From Leptodontidium sp. MPI-SDFR-AT-0119 (Eukaryota > Ascomycota > Leotiomycetes > Helotiales > Leptodontidiaceae): a DNA stretch of 64,000 bases. A program made the position numbers and the translations under genes. Location of the stretch: NCBI GenBank assembly GCA_020726505.1, contig JAHLEZ010000006.1:1612001-1676000 (forward strand), written 5' to 3'. The notes beneath the pieces are model-generated. The model saw only the letters and a list, made by a program, of their open reading frames with translations. It ran no database searches and was not told the origin of the DNA. Below, in pieces: positions 13,139 through 24,114 of the stretch (the first letter of the stretch is position 1; every line of letters begins with the position of its first letter).

Positions 13139-15010
13139 ATGGCAGCCAACAACATGCATAATCTGACTACCCTCATCAAACGGTATGGTGATACCTCTAT
13201 TCTTTGTTAACAAAACCCTCTGCCACATCCCGCCGTGTTCATGACCGACAACTCTATCCCGACCTACTATACAAAGAATGGATCTAACAGCTATTCTGAG
13301 CAGGCTTGAAGCTGCCACCTCCAGATTGGAGGACATGGCAGCATCCTCCATTGACATTCAAGCTATCAATGGAGCTCCCACGCCAGCCCCGACCGGTCCT
13401 CTTCCTGCACCGCCCGTTGCGAAAGCCCCAGAGCCCAAGCCCATCCAAGAAGCTCTCCCCGAATCCGTCGAAGATTTCGATGCCTTCATTGCCGGTACTG
13501 TGAAGAAGTTCGTAAACCTCAGTGATGAATTGGGAGGACCAGTTGCCGAGCAGGTAAGAACAATGGCAGATCATACGAAGATGTGGGGGATTGACAGGAA
13601 TACAGGCCTCCAGCGTCTTACGAGCATTTGCCGGGCAACGAAAGTTCATCCTCATTACGACGAAAGCGAAGAAGCCCGATATGAGCAGCCCAGTCTTTAT
13701 GCAACTGTTGAAGCCTCTCCAGGATTCCATTACATCAGTCAGCGAGCTTCGAGATGCCAACCGTGGGTCTCCTGTTTTCAACCAGCTTAGTGCTGTCTCT
13801 GAAAGCATTGGTGTTCTCGCTTGGGTGACTATGGACAGCAAACCGCATAAGCATGTTGAGGAATCCTTGGGGTCTGCACAATACTGGGGGAACCGAGTTT
13901 TGAAAGAATACAAGGAGAGGTAAGGACATTTAGCAGCAACGTTGGGACCTGAATGCTGACTTGTGGCAGTGACCCAAAGCAAGTTGAATGGATACAATCA
14001 TACTACCAGGTATTCAAGGATCTAGCGGAATATATCAAGCAAACCTTCCCACAAGGAATTCCATGGAACCCTAAAGGAGTGTCTGCAGAGGAGGGAATCA
14101 AGGCCGTTGAACAAAATGCGCCGTCACCTCCTGCTCCACACCCAAAAGCTGCGGCAGGCGCTCCCCCACCACCTCCTCCCCCAGGACCTCCTCCGCCACC
14201 TATAAAGTTCGATGCCGCTCCACCTCCACCACCAACTGGAGGCGCAGGAGCCGGTCTCGATGCTGTATTCAGCGAATTGAACAAGGGAGAAGCTGTTACG
14301 AAGGGTCTTCGAAAAGTCAACGCCGACCAAATGACACACAAGAATCCATCTTTGCGAGCTGGTGCTACAGTACCCCAAAGGAGTGACAGTGCATCCAGTG
14401 TCTCTTCGAACCGTGGCAAGAGCCCTGCTCCTGGCAAGAAGCCTAAGCCAGAAAGCATGCGGACAAAGAAGCCTCCTGTCAAGAGACTTGATGGAAACAA
14501 ATGGATCATTGTGAGTCTCATTTACCTGGTTTGGATGGTTTGGTTCTAATTGATGGCCAGGAAAACTACGATAACGAGTCAACACCAGTCAAAATCGATG
14601 CCACCATGTCACAGTCTATTCTGATCAGTCGTTGCAATAAGACCACCATCATGGTCAAGGGCAAGGCGAATGCTATCTCAATCGACAACTCTCCGCGTCT
14701 GTCCTTGGTAATCGAATCTTTGGTATCGTCCATCGATGTCATCAAATCCTCCAACTTCGCTCTCCAAGTTCTGGGTACCCTCCCAACAGTCATCATGGAT
14801 TCCGTCGATGGCGCTCAAATATACCTCGGCAAAGAGAGCATGCAGATCGAAGTCTTCACCAGCAAATGCTCTGGTGTGAATCTCAACATCATCTCCGGCG
14901 AGGACGAAGAGGATGAGGATTATAAGGAGGTTCCTCTACCGGAACAACTACGCACGTACATCACCGAGGATGGAAAGGTTGAGACGGAGATTGTAGAGCA
15001 TGCTGGATGA
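13139..15010 (+). CDS. cap1: Adenylyl cyclase-associated protein (CAP/Srv2)
   Basis: This actin-monomer recycling protein links cAMP/Ras signalling to cofilin-actin turnover in the cytoplasm and at cortical actin. Five exons (13139-13182, 13304-13553, 13606-13919, 13970-14510, 14561-15010) give 532 residues, all with GT..AG introns. The order is: an N-terminal amphipathic coiled coil (LEAATSRLEDMA), a helical folded domain including SPVFMQLLKPLQDSITS, a proline-rich block with two polyproline runs, a WH2-like/linker region with the basic KKPPVKRLDGNKWII, and the C-terminal beta-helix CARP domain with the repeats SILISRCNKTTIMVKGK and SVDGAQIYL. It ends in the acidic EDEEDED stretch and the terminal segment TEIVEHAG. 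Length and domain order match fungal CAP. No defects are seen. Confidence 0.95.
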
Positions 15011-15441
15011 GTCATTAGTGGTGGTGAGAGTGTTAGGCATTTTGATAGGCTTAGAACTTTTGTAGAATATGGGGTGTATTTATCAGCTTTAGGAGTTGAG
15101 CCGGGAGCCTAACCTTTTTGGTTGGGTTTCGAGGCAATTGCAGAGATTTTGGTGACTTATGTTTTACTATCTTTTCTATTTCATTGTATTTTGATTGTGT
15201 GACTAGAATGGTCTGAATCGGATTGGACTCGCTTAGCCAAAATGGAGAGGAGGAAAAGTCTTCTTTGAGCAGAAAGACCTAGAAGGACATCAAAAAAACA
15301 GTCATTCCCAGATTAAATTTCATATACAGTAAGCAGAGTAGGTAAAACCCAAAGATTAAAAAGGCAGAAGGAAGCACGGTAGGGCGAGAAAAAAAAGGTG
15401 TTCGTTATAATCAAGGTACTTCCTCGATTCGCAGATAGGTA
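15011..15441. other. Intergenic 3' flank of CAP
   Basis: T-rich 3' flank without any supported gene. A run of A on the plus strand (T on the minus strand, near 15391-15398) lies about 45 bp downstream of the minus-strand tRNA and could serve as its Pol III terminator. Confidence 0.4.
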
Positions 15442-15534
15442 TGCGGCTTCTGTGGATCGAACACAGTGCCTCCAGATTTTCAATGATCTGAAGTGGACTT
15501 CAGTCTGGCGCTCTCCCAAGTGAGCTAAAGCCGC
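15442..15534 (-). tRNA. tRNA-Phe (anticodon GAA) with a 20-nt intron
   Basis: Read on the minus strand, the 7-bp acceptor stem GCGGCTT/AAGCCGC, D-stem GCTC/GAGC, anticodon stem CCAGA/TCTGG and T-stem CTGTG/CACAG with loop TTCGATC all pair. The anticodon is GAA, so Phe. The exon halves join between positions 37 and 38, and the intron occupies 15478-15497 in the canonical place. A-box (TAGCTCACTTGG) and B-box (GTTCGATCC) are present. The discriminator base is A. CCA is not encoded, as expected for a nuclear gene. Confidence 0.96.
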
Positions 15535-16703
15535 TTTTTTGGGTATGTGTTTGATGGAGATGTTAGGAGGCTGTTTGGGATTATGTTGGAGGGGAGGAGG
15601 GAGGGAAGGATGCAGGTGTTGTGGGGTGGGTTTTCGGGGGGATGTCGGCTAGAAAGGTGTAGGTGGAGGGAGGTGGAGCATATACCTACTGGAGGAGGTG
15701 CGTGACTTTTTCGGGGTTGATTTTATTTGAGATGGGTTTGAGATGATATTATTCTAGGCCTGGAGATAGGAGAACGTGTTTGGGGAGTTGGGTTGTAGAA
15801 CTACGGTTGTGGTTTTTTGGTTGATACTGGGGAGGTTCGATTGAGAAAAAGTCACTACCTAGTAGGAAATCTCCACAGAATGGAAGACTAATAGCTTTAA
15901 GGGACTACTGATTTGTTATAGACATAAAAGTTGGACGAGTGAGGTAAAAATGATTTTTATAACATACAAAGAGAAATGATATATTTATATACTGATCATC
16001 ACCTGTCCGGGGAGACGAAACAAACGGCCATCAGTAAGGGAACACAGTACAAAAAAAAAAAAAAATGCCAACATAGAATCTGAGCACCCCGGTGAAATGG
16101 CTGTTATCGAAACAGGAAACTTTTCGGCCCGTTGTTTAGTTATTGCAAGAGAATAACAATATACAATACATCTATCTGCCTTTGGGATCAAAGTCACTCG
16201 TAGCTGATATGCACCACACCAACGTAAGATCTGCAGAGGAGAGTGTGTACCTTAGTTAGATGGAGCGACTGGAAATTGGAAGTGAATGTACTGGTATAGA
16301 ACATGGGGGGAAGAGTTAAGTATTGTGATAGGGGCAGGCACTTGGATTGAATGATATTTGCTTCCATGATATGGGTTGAGTAACAGTGATGGCACTTCTC
16401 TGATAGAAACATGTGCAGTATTGGAATGTGACCAAAAAAGGGACAGAGAGTTGCCACGGCACTTGCCAATTTATTCCATTCCGGCCAGATTCCGGGAGAA
16501 AAGTGGTGGCCGAAGAAACTGGCATGCGGCCGACTCAGGGCTTCAGGGCACTCCAACTCGAAGACCGTTGTTGCAGAATGCCGTATTGATAACATCACAA
16601 GCCCACGCCTAGTGAGGCAATCCGCTCAATAGCACTTTGCCGTGTAGCCCAGTCAATTCATGACTCCGTAGATATGTACAAGCGCCAATCCCTCCACAAC
16701 CTT
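15535..16703. other. Gene-free stretch
   Basis: G/T-rich sequence from about 15,540 to 15,860, then AT-rich. An A14 tract at about 16051-16064 produces a false poly-Phe frame on the minus strand. No gene, tRNA or repeat family is supported. Confidence 0.4.
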
Positions 16704-17195
16704 CTATGATCCGCCATTTGCCTTCTTCTCCGCTTCGTGTTCCTTGATTTGTTTGCTCCAGCTGAATCACCATTAGCACCATGCCCTGCATAAACGACAT
16801 CGGGATGACGTACTACCGACTTGGGAAGAATCGTCCCTCTTCCGGGAATCTAGTCCGTACCTCCCTCTCCGCGCTCAACTTCCACATCATTGCCGTGAGA
16901 CCAACAATAACAACGCCGAAGACTGCGGTATTCGCTTTCCAATTCGAGGGTTGGGAGTACCAGCCACCAGCTGGAGACCAGACGTGCTTGGGATAACTGG
17001 ATATTGTGAGCATACGAATGACTCCAGAGCCACCTGCTTTCATGCCGGAGGATGATGAAAGGTGAAGCTTGGGTTAGGGATGGCTATCGCAGGGTGCCAT
17101 TTTTCTCGCGATTGACTTACGGGATCTTGCCGCCGCCGCCCTAGAAGCTGTCAGTAACAATCTCATTCAATTAGCAGAGCTTTCAAACGTACCAT
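16704..17195 (-). CDS. Small single-pass mitochondrial membrane protein, candidate respiratory-chain accessory subunit
   Basis: Four exons give an 86-residue protein: the ATG alone (17193-17195), a 20-nt microexon (17121-17140), a 180-nt exon (16817-16996) and a last exon (16704-16761). The reading runs MGGGGKIPYPKHVWSPAGGWY, then NWKANTAV, a single hydrophobic segment (VFGVVIVGLTAMMW), a charged stretch (SAEREVRTRFPEEGR), and a Lys/Glu-rich tail (SKQIKEHEAEKK). All junctions are GT..AG and keep frame, which strongly supports the model. The layout (short N-terminus, one membrane span, charged matrix or intermembrane tail) resembles small accessory subunits of respiratory complexes, particularly complex I. 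I recall similar conserved fungal proteins but cannot assign a specific subunit. The gene shares a promoter of about 260 bp with the divergent mL44 gene, which agrees with a mitochondrial role. Confidence 0.7.
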
Positions 17196-17459
17196 CTTGA
17201 TCAATTGCTTGGATTTGAGGGTTTGAATGTGCCGTCAAGGAATCGCGGACGTCGAAACTCGGATACAAGCTCCACTAGCGCGACACGTGACCACATACCA
17301 AATGATCGTGTGAGGGAAGCTCGAGAAATTTTTGGGATTTGGGACAAGAGGACGCCAGACGGGAGAGCAACGCAACGCCGCATCCCACCCACGAAACCGT
17401 TCCTTTTCCGTTCTATCTGCAGGGTTAGAGAGTGGAGGAGTTAGGACTGCACAGGACCG

Positions 17460-18668
17460 ATGAAGAGAATCAGATTGGAAAGGCTGGGCGGGCAATTGCT
17501 CTCGCCGCGCAAGAACACTCGACCATGTTGTCTCCGACCTCCTCCTTCAACAAGCTGCTTAGCTAGCTCTACCACCCACCAACAGATACGGTCACAGTCC
17601 TCCCTCTCACCACCATCTATGGTAGATGAAGTCGTGTACGAAGATGGAGAGGAATCAGATCCCCATCCCTTGAAAGAGAGACATCCTTCAAGCCCCTATC
17701 CCTCACCAATTCCAGACGCCGCATTACGCTCTGCAAAGCTCGCTGCTCTGCACGCCCGTCTCTCCCTCCCCAAGACATTACCGCTGCAGACAATGGCTCG
17801 TACGCTGGTCGATCCGTCCGCAGACTCGAATACCAATTTCAATAACGCCTCGCTAGCTCAGATCGGTGGCTCGTTGATATCTTTCCACGTCTCTGAGTAC
17901 CTGCTCTGCACATACCCACGTCTCCCTATCTCCGTCCTCTTCGCTGCCGCATATGCATACAATGGCCCCAAAACGTTACAGATGATCGGGCGGGAATGGG
18001 GTGTGGAACCAGCAGCAGTTCCAGGCTCAGAGGTCGATCCTGGGTATCTGCAGTTCGCAAAGCTGCAGGCTGGAACGAAAGTTGAATCGCAGGTTGGGAC
18101 TGTGAGGGCGGACAAATCGTTCTATAGGAGGGGTATGAGCAGTAGAGTGGTTTACGATGACGAGTTTGGGGACACGATTGCGCGGGATAGGGACGAGACG
18201 GCACCATTGCCATCCGAGACGGCGTATTCGAATTTCGTCAAGGCCGTGGTGGGAGCTCTGTACATGCATGCTGGGCGAGAAGCGGCGAAGACGTTCGTCA
18301 AGCAACATATCCTGAGCCGGCATCTTGAGATCTCGACGCTGTTCCAGTTCAAGGAGCCGGTGAGGGAATTATCGAGGTTATGTACGAGAGAGGGATTCGA
18401 GTACCCTGTGGCGAGGATACTGAGTGAGACGGGAAGGAGGAGTAGGTCGCCTGTGTTCGTGGTGGGTATTTACAGCGGGAATGACCAGCTTGGAGAGGGT
18501 GCTGGGGCAAGTTTGCCAGAGGCGAGATTGAGAGCTAGTGTTGCTGCTCTGAAGGCCTGGTATCTGTATAGTCCTGGCAACAATGTACCTGTGCCTAGCG
18601 ATACGGAGGCCCCGAATGCAAGGCCTTGGGAGCCGGTGCATATCGATATGGGAGAGGTTATACACTAG
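17460..18668 (+). CDS. mrpl3: Mitochondrial large ribosomal subunit protein mL44 (MRPL3-type)
   Basis: This single-exon gene encodes 402 residues. The N-terminus is rich in Arg/Ser/Pro without acidic residues (MKRIRLERLGGQLLSPRK..), a typical mitochondrial presequence. It is followed by an RNase III-like fold (SLAQIGGSLISFHVSEYLL, then ETAYSNFVKAVVGALYMHAGREAAKTFV) in which the catalytic acidic signature of true RNase III is not conserved. A C-terminal double-stranded RNA-binding-like domain follows (REGFEYPVARILSETG, FVVGIYSGNDQLGEGAGASLPEARLRASVAAL). This two-domain arrangement is diagnostic of mL44, a structural protein of the mitoribosome rather than a nuclease. It lies divergent to the small mitochondrial membrane protein gene. 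Confidence 0.9.
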   Translation: MKRIRLERLGGQLLSPRKNTRPCCLRPPPSTSCLASSTTHQQIRSQSSLSPPSMVDEVVYEDGEESDPHPLKERHPSSPYPSPIPDAALRSAKLAALHARLSLPKTLPLQTMARTLVDPSADSNTNFNNASLAQIGGSLISFHVSEYLLCTYPRLPISVLFAAAYAYNGPKTLQMIGREWGVEPAAVPGSEVDPGYLQFAKLQAGTKVESQVGTVRADKSFYRRGMSSRVVYDDEFGDTIARDRDETAPLPSETAYSNFVKAVVGALYMHAGREAAKTFVKQHILSRHLEISTLFQFKEPVRELSRLCTREGFEYPVARILSETGRRSRSPVFVVGIYSGNDQLGEGAGASLPEARLRASVAALKAWYLYSPGNNVPVPSDTEAPNARPWEPVHIDMGEVIH

Positions 18669-19564
18669 AGAGTCTGTATGGTTGGATTGGAGATGGATGG
18701 ATGGAGTGCACAAGCGCGCGTGTATGTGCATTGTATGATGGCGATGGATAGGAGAGGGATAGCTAGCTAGCTCTATCGATCGAGATGAGAGCTGGTATGG
18801 AGCCTGCCTTGTGTATTATTGGAATTATCTCCTTGCGTCAAAACCATGCATTATAGGAGCTCGAGTCATTGGATTGGAGTAGATGTGTCAAAATAGTTGT
18901 AGAATATATGGATGGACCTGTACCTACCTAGCTGTCTGTTGTGTTGGTGGATTCAATGGTACTCTACCCATCTCTCTTCTTGACTTCTCTTCTCTTTTCC
19001 CCTGCATGCGTGTGTGACTAAAAGGCGAGAAAGTGTAAATGAACCGAGCGAGGAACTTTGGTGTGTGTTTACTTTTGATGTGTGATATTCTCAAGCTCGG
19101 CAACTCTTTACTCATCTCACCTTGCATTTTCACCGTTCACTCAATTTGGTTACTGGTTGGTCAATTGAAGAGTAGAGAAATTAAATGTGCAATGACGATC
19201 AGTTTCTCGATTTATATGTGTGTATGCTATGGACATCTTGTGCATTCATATCCTAGCAAACGCACTGCTCTGGCCTTGGTCGCATAATACAGCCCCCGTT
19301 CGTTTCGCCCAGGTAAACCAATGAGGAGAGGAAGAGCAAGAGCAAAAGCCTCAGCAATGTCCATTTGAAAATAGAAAATAGCCAGAAGAAAAGGCAGACA
19401 CACTCGAGATTGAAGATTCCCTTAACGCCTGCCGTTGATGAATACCATACCGCCCCGATCGATGCATGAAGACAAACTAAGGGTGGTATGTCAGGCTCTG
19501 CTTTCGCAGAATACTTGCTATGGTGTATAAGAATATTCTTACCGGAATATCAAAGATTCGGGTA
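18669..19564. other. Intergenic, tail-to-tail
   Basis: 3' flanks of mL44 and the La protein gene. Near 18,765-18,785 a TAGCTAGCTAGC/ATCGATCGA palindrome-rich patch is present. I see no gene. Confidence 0.4.
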
Positions 19565-21160
19565 TCATGAGCCGGACTTGATGTCGACTTTCTTGGCTGG
19601 CTTCTCCTCGGACGCATCCTCCTCACGAGAACGTTTGTTGCCGTTGGAAGCTGGCTCATCGGACTTGGTGTCAACCTTCTTCGCGGCGCTCTCTTCGGCA
19701 TCGTTTCCTTCCTCACGAGGACGCTTGTTACCAGAAGACTCTTCTGTCTTGACGGGGGCATCCTCAGATTTGACGTCCTTGCTCTCAGCCCTGGGGAAAT
19801 GTTAGTAGCTGCTTTCGAGTGATAGACATCTGTACAAGCAGCCAAAAGGTGTCTTACTTCTCCTTGTCTTCGCGCTCCCGATTTCTGTCGTTGCCCCGAT
19901 TGTCACGTCGGTTTCCACGATCTCTGCCACGGCCTCTATTGTCCTTGCGGTTATCTCTGAATCCGGAAGCACGATCATTCTCACGACGCTTCTTCCAGTC
20001 ATCAGGATCACGATCACCACGAGCTTCCCGACGGTCTCCACGTCGATCACCTCCCCGACGGTCCCCTCCACGATCACCGCCTCGGCCTCGTCCGCGACCT
20101 CGTCCTCTGTAGTTGCGTTGCTCCATGGGCTGGATCTTGCCAGACTTGATCTCTTCCTCCTTATCATCCATGTAACTGGAAAGATTCGAGTCAGAAAATG
20201 TTCAAGGGATTGCTGCGCATTGCGCAAATCCTGCAATGGCAATTTGCTGGAAAGAAAGGTTCCAAATGTAGAAAAACTTACGTTCTCTTGGACTTGATCA
20301 GGAGCGCATTTCCCTTCCAGAGAGGCTTAGGATCCAAGGCAAGGAACTTTTTAGCCGTCTCGTCGTCCTGGAACTCGACAAAGACAGATCCCTTGAAGAG
20401 CTTCTGATCGGTGCGGCGAAGGCGAACAGAGTTGGTTGGGCCATAGGGAGCAAAGAAAGCCTCGATGTCGAATTGAGAGCCAGGCTCTTCGTCACCGAAA
20501 CCCTTAGCATAGATGGATCGGGACTCGACTCTGGACTTTGGGGTAGTAGGATCGTATGCAACTGCGCGCTTGACCTCTTCCAATCCCTCTGGACCAGATA
20601 CAACCAGGAACTTGCTTTCTCTGAGCGCGGCAACAACGGCAGATTGTGGCTTGAAGCGTTTCATGCGGCCAAAGCTGCAGATCGTGGAGATGGAGACAGG
20701 GAGATTTTCTGGTCCACCAGTCAATTTGTTGAGAAAATCATCGGTAGGCAAGTTGGCATCGGAGAAGTAGAACTCAACCTTTCATTTAAAGTTAGCTGGT
20801 TGGGTGAGGAACTGGGGCAATGCGACTGTCTACCTGAGCCCGGATCTTCGCTGGGTCATCAGTTTGTGGCAAGATAGATGGATCGTATTTGCTGTTGTTT
20901 CTGTGGTTGTCCCAATCCTGTTTGGCACTGGTCTTCAGGATGCCATTCTCATCGTAACGTCTGGTGTCCTTCTTGGAATCAGCTCCATTCTCACCCTTCT
21001 TCTCGGCAGCCTCCTCCTTGACTACAGCTTCGCCATTGGAAGGTTTGCTATCTGCCACATCTGCGTCCTTGACGGTTGGATCAGATACCTCGACGGCTTC
21101 GGTCATGACGGTTTGTTCGATTGTGGGAGGCTCAGCAGCTTCGACCTTGGTGTCGGACAT
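19565..21160 (-). CDS. lhp1: La protein (LHP1-type RNA chaperone)
   Basis: This nuclear RNA-binding protein protects the 3' oligo-U ends of new Pol III transcripts and aids tRNA maturation. Four exons (21160-20834, 20778-20282, 20175-19858, 19790-19565) give 455 residues. The order is: an acidic/Ala N-terminus, the La motif (QVEFYFSDANLPTDDFL, then PVSISTICSFGRMKRF, split by the first intron), an RRM (SRSIYAKGFGDE, FKGSVFVEFQDDETAKKFL), an RGG/RDR-rich region of about 100 residues (GRGRGRGRGGDRGGDRRGG), and a C-terminal Lys/Glu-rich tail with two similar NKR(P/S)REE motifs that look like nuclear localisation signals. Start is ATG 21160. The RGG extension is longer than in budding yeast La, as is usual in filamentous fungi. 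No defect is seen. Confidence 0.93.
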
Positions 21161-21726
21161 CTTGAATTGTATGTTGGTTGTTGTAGTTGTAGAGTATGCG
21201 ACTGGAGATGTATTTGGTTGGAAGATTGTCGCTCACGAAAAAGAATTTATGCGGTAGGTCTGCTTTATGTTGGCGCGCTGTTCCTATTATTCTCGGCGGT
21301 GAATCAGTGCTGGAAAAGTGACTCGAGAGGTGAGCGATGGCGGGGTACAAAAAAATAGCTATCGACGAACTCGAATGGAATAGCAGAGGCAAGAAACAGA
21401 GTCGCATATAGAAGGACTTACAGGCAATTCCATGCGCTCAAATCAACTTGTTAATACTGTTCGTCAGTTTGAATTGAAGAGTTGTAAATTTGGGCGGTTC
21501 AGGTTCTTCTTCACGGAAGACGAAGTGGGACATCTGCAGAGAGAGAGCTTCGAAAATTCGCTTGAAGCGGCCGCGTCTAGCTTTGGGGCTAATCCCGATT
21601 GGACCAAGCGCTGTATTTTTGGTGCAGTTGAGACTTTGGACCTCGTTCCATTCGATCGAGAAGGGCAGAAGAGCTTTGAAGGTTTTCTAAGTTGCGCTCT
21701 ATTCACTCAGAGCCAATTCATTCAGC
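21161..21726. promoter_or_regulatory. Divergent promoter of La protein and uS4m genes
   Basis: About 565 bp between two divergent start codons. A plus-strand frame (21432-21803) is open across it, but it is read through into the uS4m first exon in another frame and shows no conserved content, so I treat it as leader sequence. Confidence 0.5.
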
Positions 21727-23202
21727 ATGGGGAGGAAACGATTTCACAGTCTGAAGCAGATAGTATGTATTGTTATCTACCAATTTCCCCTTTCCAGAGC
21801 TGACTTGTGCAGAAATTCCGTGCATCCTGGAACAAATACAATCTCTACAACCTCACACGTTTAAAGCCCATCAATACCGCGTTCTTTACCTTCTATCAGC
21901 AGAAATGGAAGGCCAAGTCCATGTCCCGAGCATACCACGGCGAGCAGATTAGGGAGAAGCAATGGCAGAGAATGTTCACACCAAGACTCAATGCTGTGGT
22001 CCCAATAGAACCCAAATATCTGGCGGAGTTCGATGGCTCAGAGCTGGCTGCTGGACGTGGATCTGGATTGGAGAAGCCCCTTTCGGCCAAAGACATCACG
22101 AAGCTCGGGAAGAAAAATATACCGTATATGCATATGACATACGCTCCTATCGAGAGGCGGCTGGACATGGCGATTTTCAGGGCCTTGTTTGCTAGTAGCG
22201 CGAAGCAGGCAAGACAATTCGTTACGCACGGCAAGGTCAAGGTCAATGGCAAGAAGGTTGGTAAAATCATTGATTCTGGAAGCTGGATCACTAATTCTAG
22301 TTCAGATGCCATACCCAGGATACCTTTTGAACCCAGGAGACCTTTTCCAAGTCGAGCCCGATTCGGTATTGTTCGCAACTGGAGCACCGAAAGATATGGA
22401 ACAGAAGAGGAAGGGGAGACAACTTCGGAGGTCTTCGACACGAGTCAACATCACAATGGACAAATTCCGGACAGTACGGCGAGAAAGGAGGGCAGCAGAG
22501 CGAGCTGCCAAAGCAGAGAAGGACGCTGCGGCTGAAGCAGCAGGAGAAATAGTCAAGCCGAAAGTGAGGACGGAGAAGGCGACTCTGGAAGACAACATGG
22601 TCATCCGTCAACAACGGCAGGCCGACTCAGCCGAGCTCTTAAAGCAAGCAGACCTCATGTTCAACAACAGGAGGAAACCACTCAGCGCCAAGCAGAAGCA
22701 GGACCTCCGGGCCTTGGTGAAGAAAGTCCGAATCTTCCAAGCGCAATGCTTCAGACTGTCCATTGACAAACTCGAGAAGACTCGCGCCGAGATAACCGCG
22801 GAATGGAAGGACGTCCGTACGCATCCTAGACAGCAAGCCAAGTGGGAGAAGGCGCAGGCAAAGAAAGCGGCGACGCCTAAAGTGGTGGATCCGAACGCGA
22901 AGCCCAGACTAACTTACAACGAGAAAGTCACCAAGCAGCTGGAAGAGGAGCGCCAGAACAGATTGGACAAGATCAGGCACGAAGTGCACGATCCTACGAA
23001 ACCGTATGCTACTCCCTGGCGCCCGAGACCGTACATGAGTGCCTTTGCATTCATTCCGAGATATCTGGAGGTAAACCATAAGATTTGCTCTGCGGTGTAC
23101 TTGAGAGATCCTGTTGCGAGACCGGGCTTGACGGAGGTTCCTACGCCTTTCCCGTCGGAGATTCAGCAGTTGGCTTTTACGTGGTATTTGAGGAGGAGAT
23201 AG
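21727..23202 (+). CDS. nam9: Mitochondrial small ribosomal subunit protein uS4m (NAM9)
   Basis: Three exons (21727-21762, 21813-22260, 22301-23202) give 461 residues. Exon 1 encodes [12 protein letters not shown] and splices to [14 protein letters not shown]. The S4 domain is visible in [34 protein letters not shown], and the second intron falls inside it, leading to [17 protein letters not shown], the conserved S4 loop. A long Lys/Arg/Glu-rich insertion follows, then a conserved C-terminus ([41 protein letters not shown], residues shown in part of the motif, positions about 400-450). Such a C-terminal extension is typical of fungal uS4m. The protein binds 12S/15S-type rRNA early in mitoribosomal small-subunit assembly. 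Confidence 0.92.
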
Positions 23203-24114
23203 AGAGATGTAGGATATGGATGTGTTGCATGGGATGGGATAGGGGGGTGTGTTAGATGAGAAGAGACGGCTTTGTATGATGTATTATAGTAGAGGTACAA
23301 AACAAAAACTGCATTTTCTCTCTTGTATCAATATATCTTTACACATCTTCAAGTGACAAAGACACCCATCCCATATGATCATGTCCAGCCTTGTTCGCAC
23401 CGAACATCCAACCTCTCAAAAGCACTCACTCACTTTCCAATCCCAACCTCACATCCCACCCCAACAAAACAACCATATACCTAACCTAACCTTACCCTTC
23501 CCGGTTACCAGAACACAAACCCACCCATCCTCTCACACCAAAAACCTCCCCACTCCCTTCCTTCCTATATCCTACAGCTATCATACAATCATCACGCCGT
23601 ACCGAACGGAACGGCAAAGTCCTATCATCGTACGATCATACGGTTCACACCTATCTTTCAAGCCGCTGCGCTGATTGGTCAGACACGTTCAGTGTGCGGA
23701 CCGGTCCGATATTTGACGACGTGCAACAAAACATGGAGGGTTTGGATTACGGGAGATAGGGTGGGTGAGGGGGTGTTGAGTCGGTGTGCTCCGCTGGATA
23801 GTTACGGTATTGGGGAGTGGTTATCATGTTGTTGTGTTTTTGTGCGGCACTGGAAAGGGAAAGGGAGGGAAGGTATTTTGAGATGAGCAGAGCTGAGACT
23901 GAGTTCATTGGATAGAATACTCAGGCGATAAATGTACGAAGATGCTTGTAGTGGTCAAGAAATAGTCATTGAATTGAATGAATACCTAATGCTTGAGGAA
24001 ATCTAACTACGCAACAGCGGCGGTAATATTTGTACATCAACTGTCCACCCTGACATTCCTTTCCATTCCATCCCCTGCTACCCTCTTTCTTCAATCCAAG
24101 AAAATCGTGCCTGT
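23203..24114. other. Gene-free stretch, convergent 3' flanks
   Basis: C/A-rich sequence at about 23,370-23,600, then mixed. No gene or recognisable repeat. Confidence 0.4.

Noticed and set aside
13284..13997. Minus-strand frame of 237 codons inside CAP
   Set aside because: It is antisense to clearly coding CAP exons and has no motif.
15985..16197. Minus-strand frame with a poly-Phe stretch
   Set aside because: It is produced by an A14 tract and has no other support.
21432..21803. Plus-strand frame of 123 codons overlapping the uS4m start
   Set aside because: It reads through into uS4m exon 1 in another frame and lacks conserved content. It is probably leader sequence.
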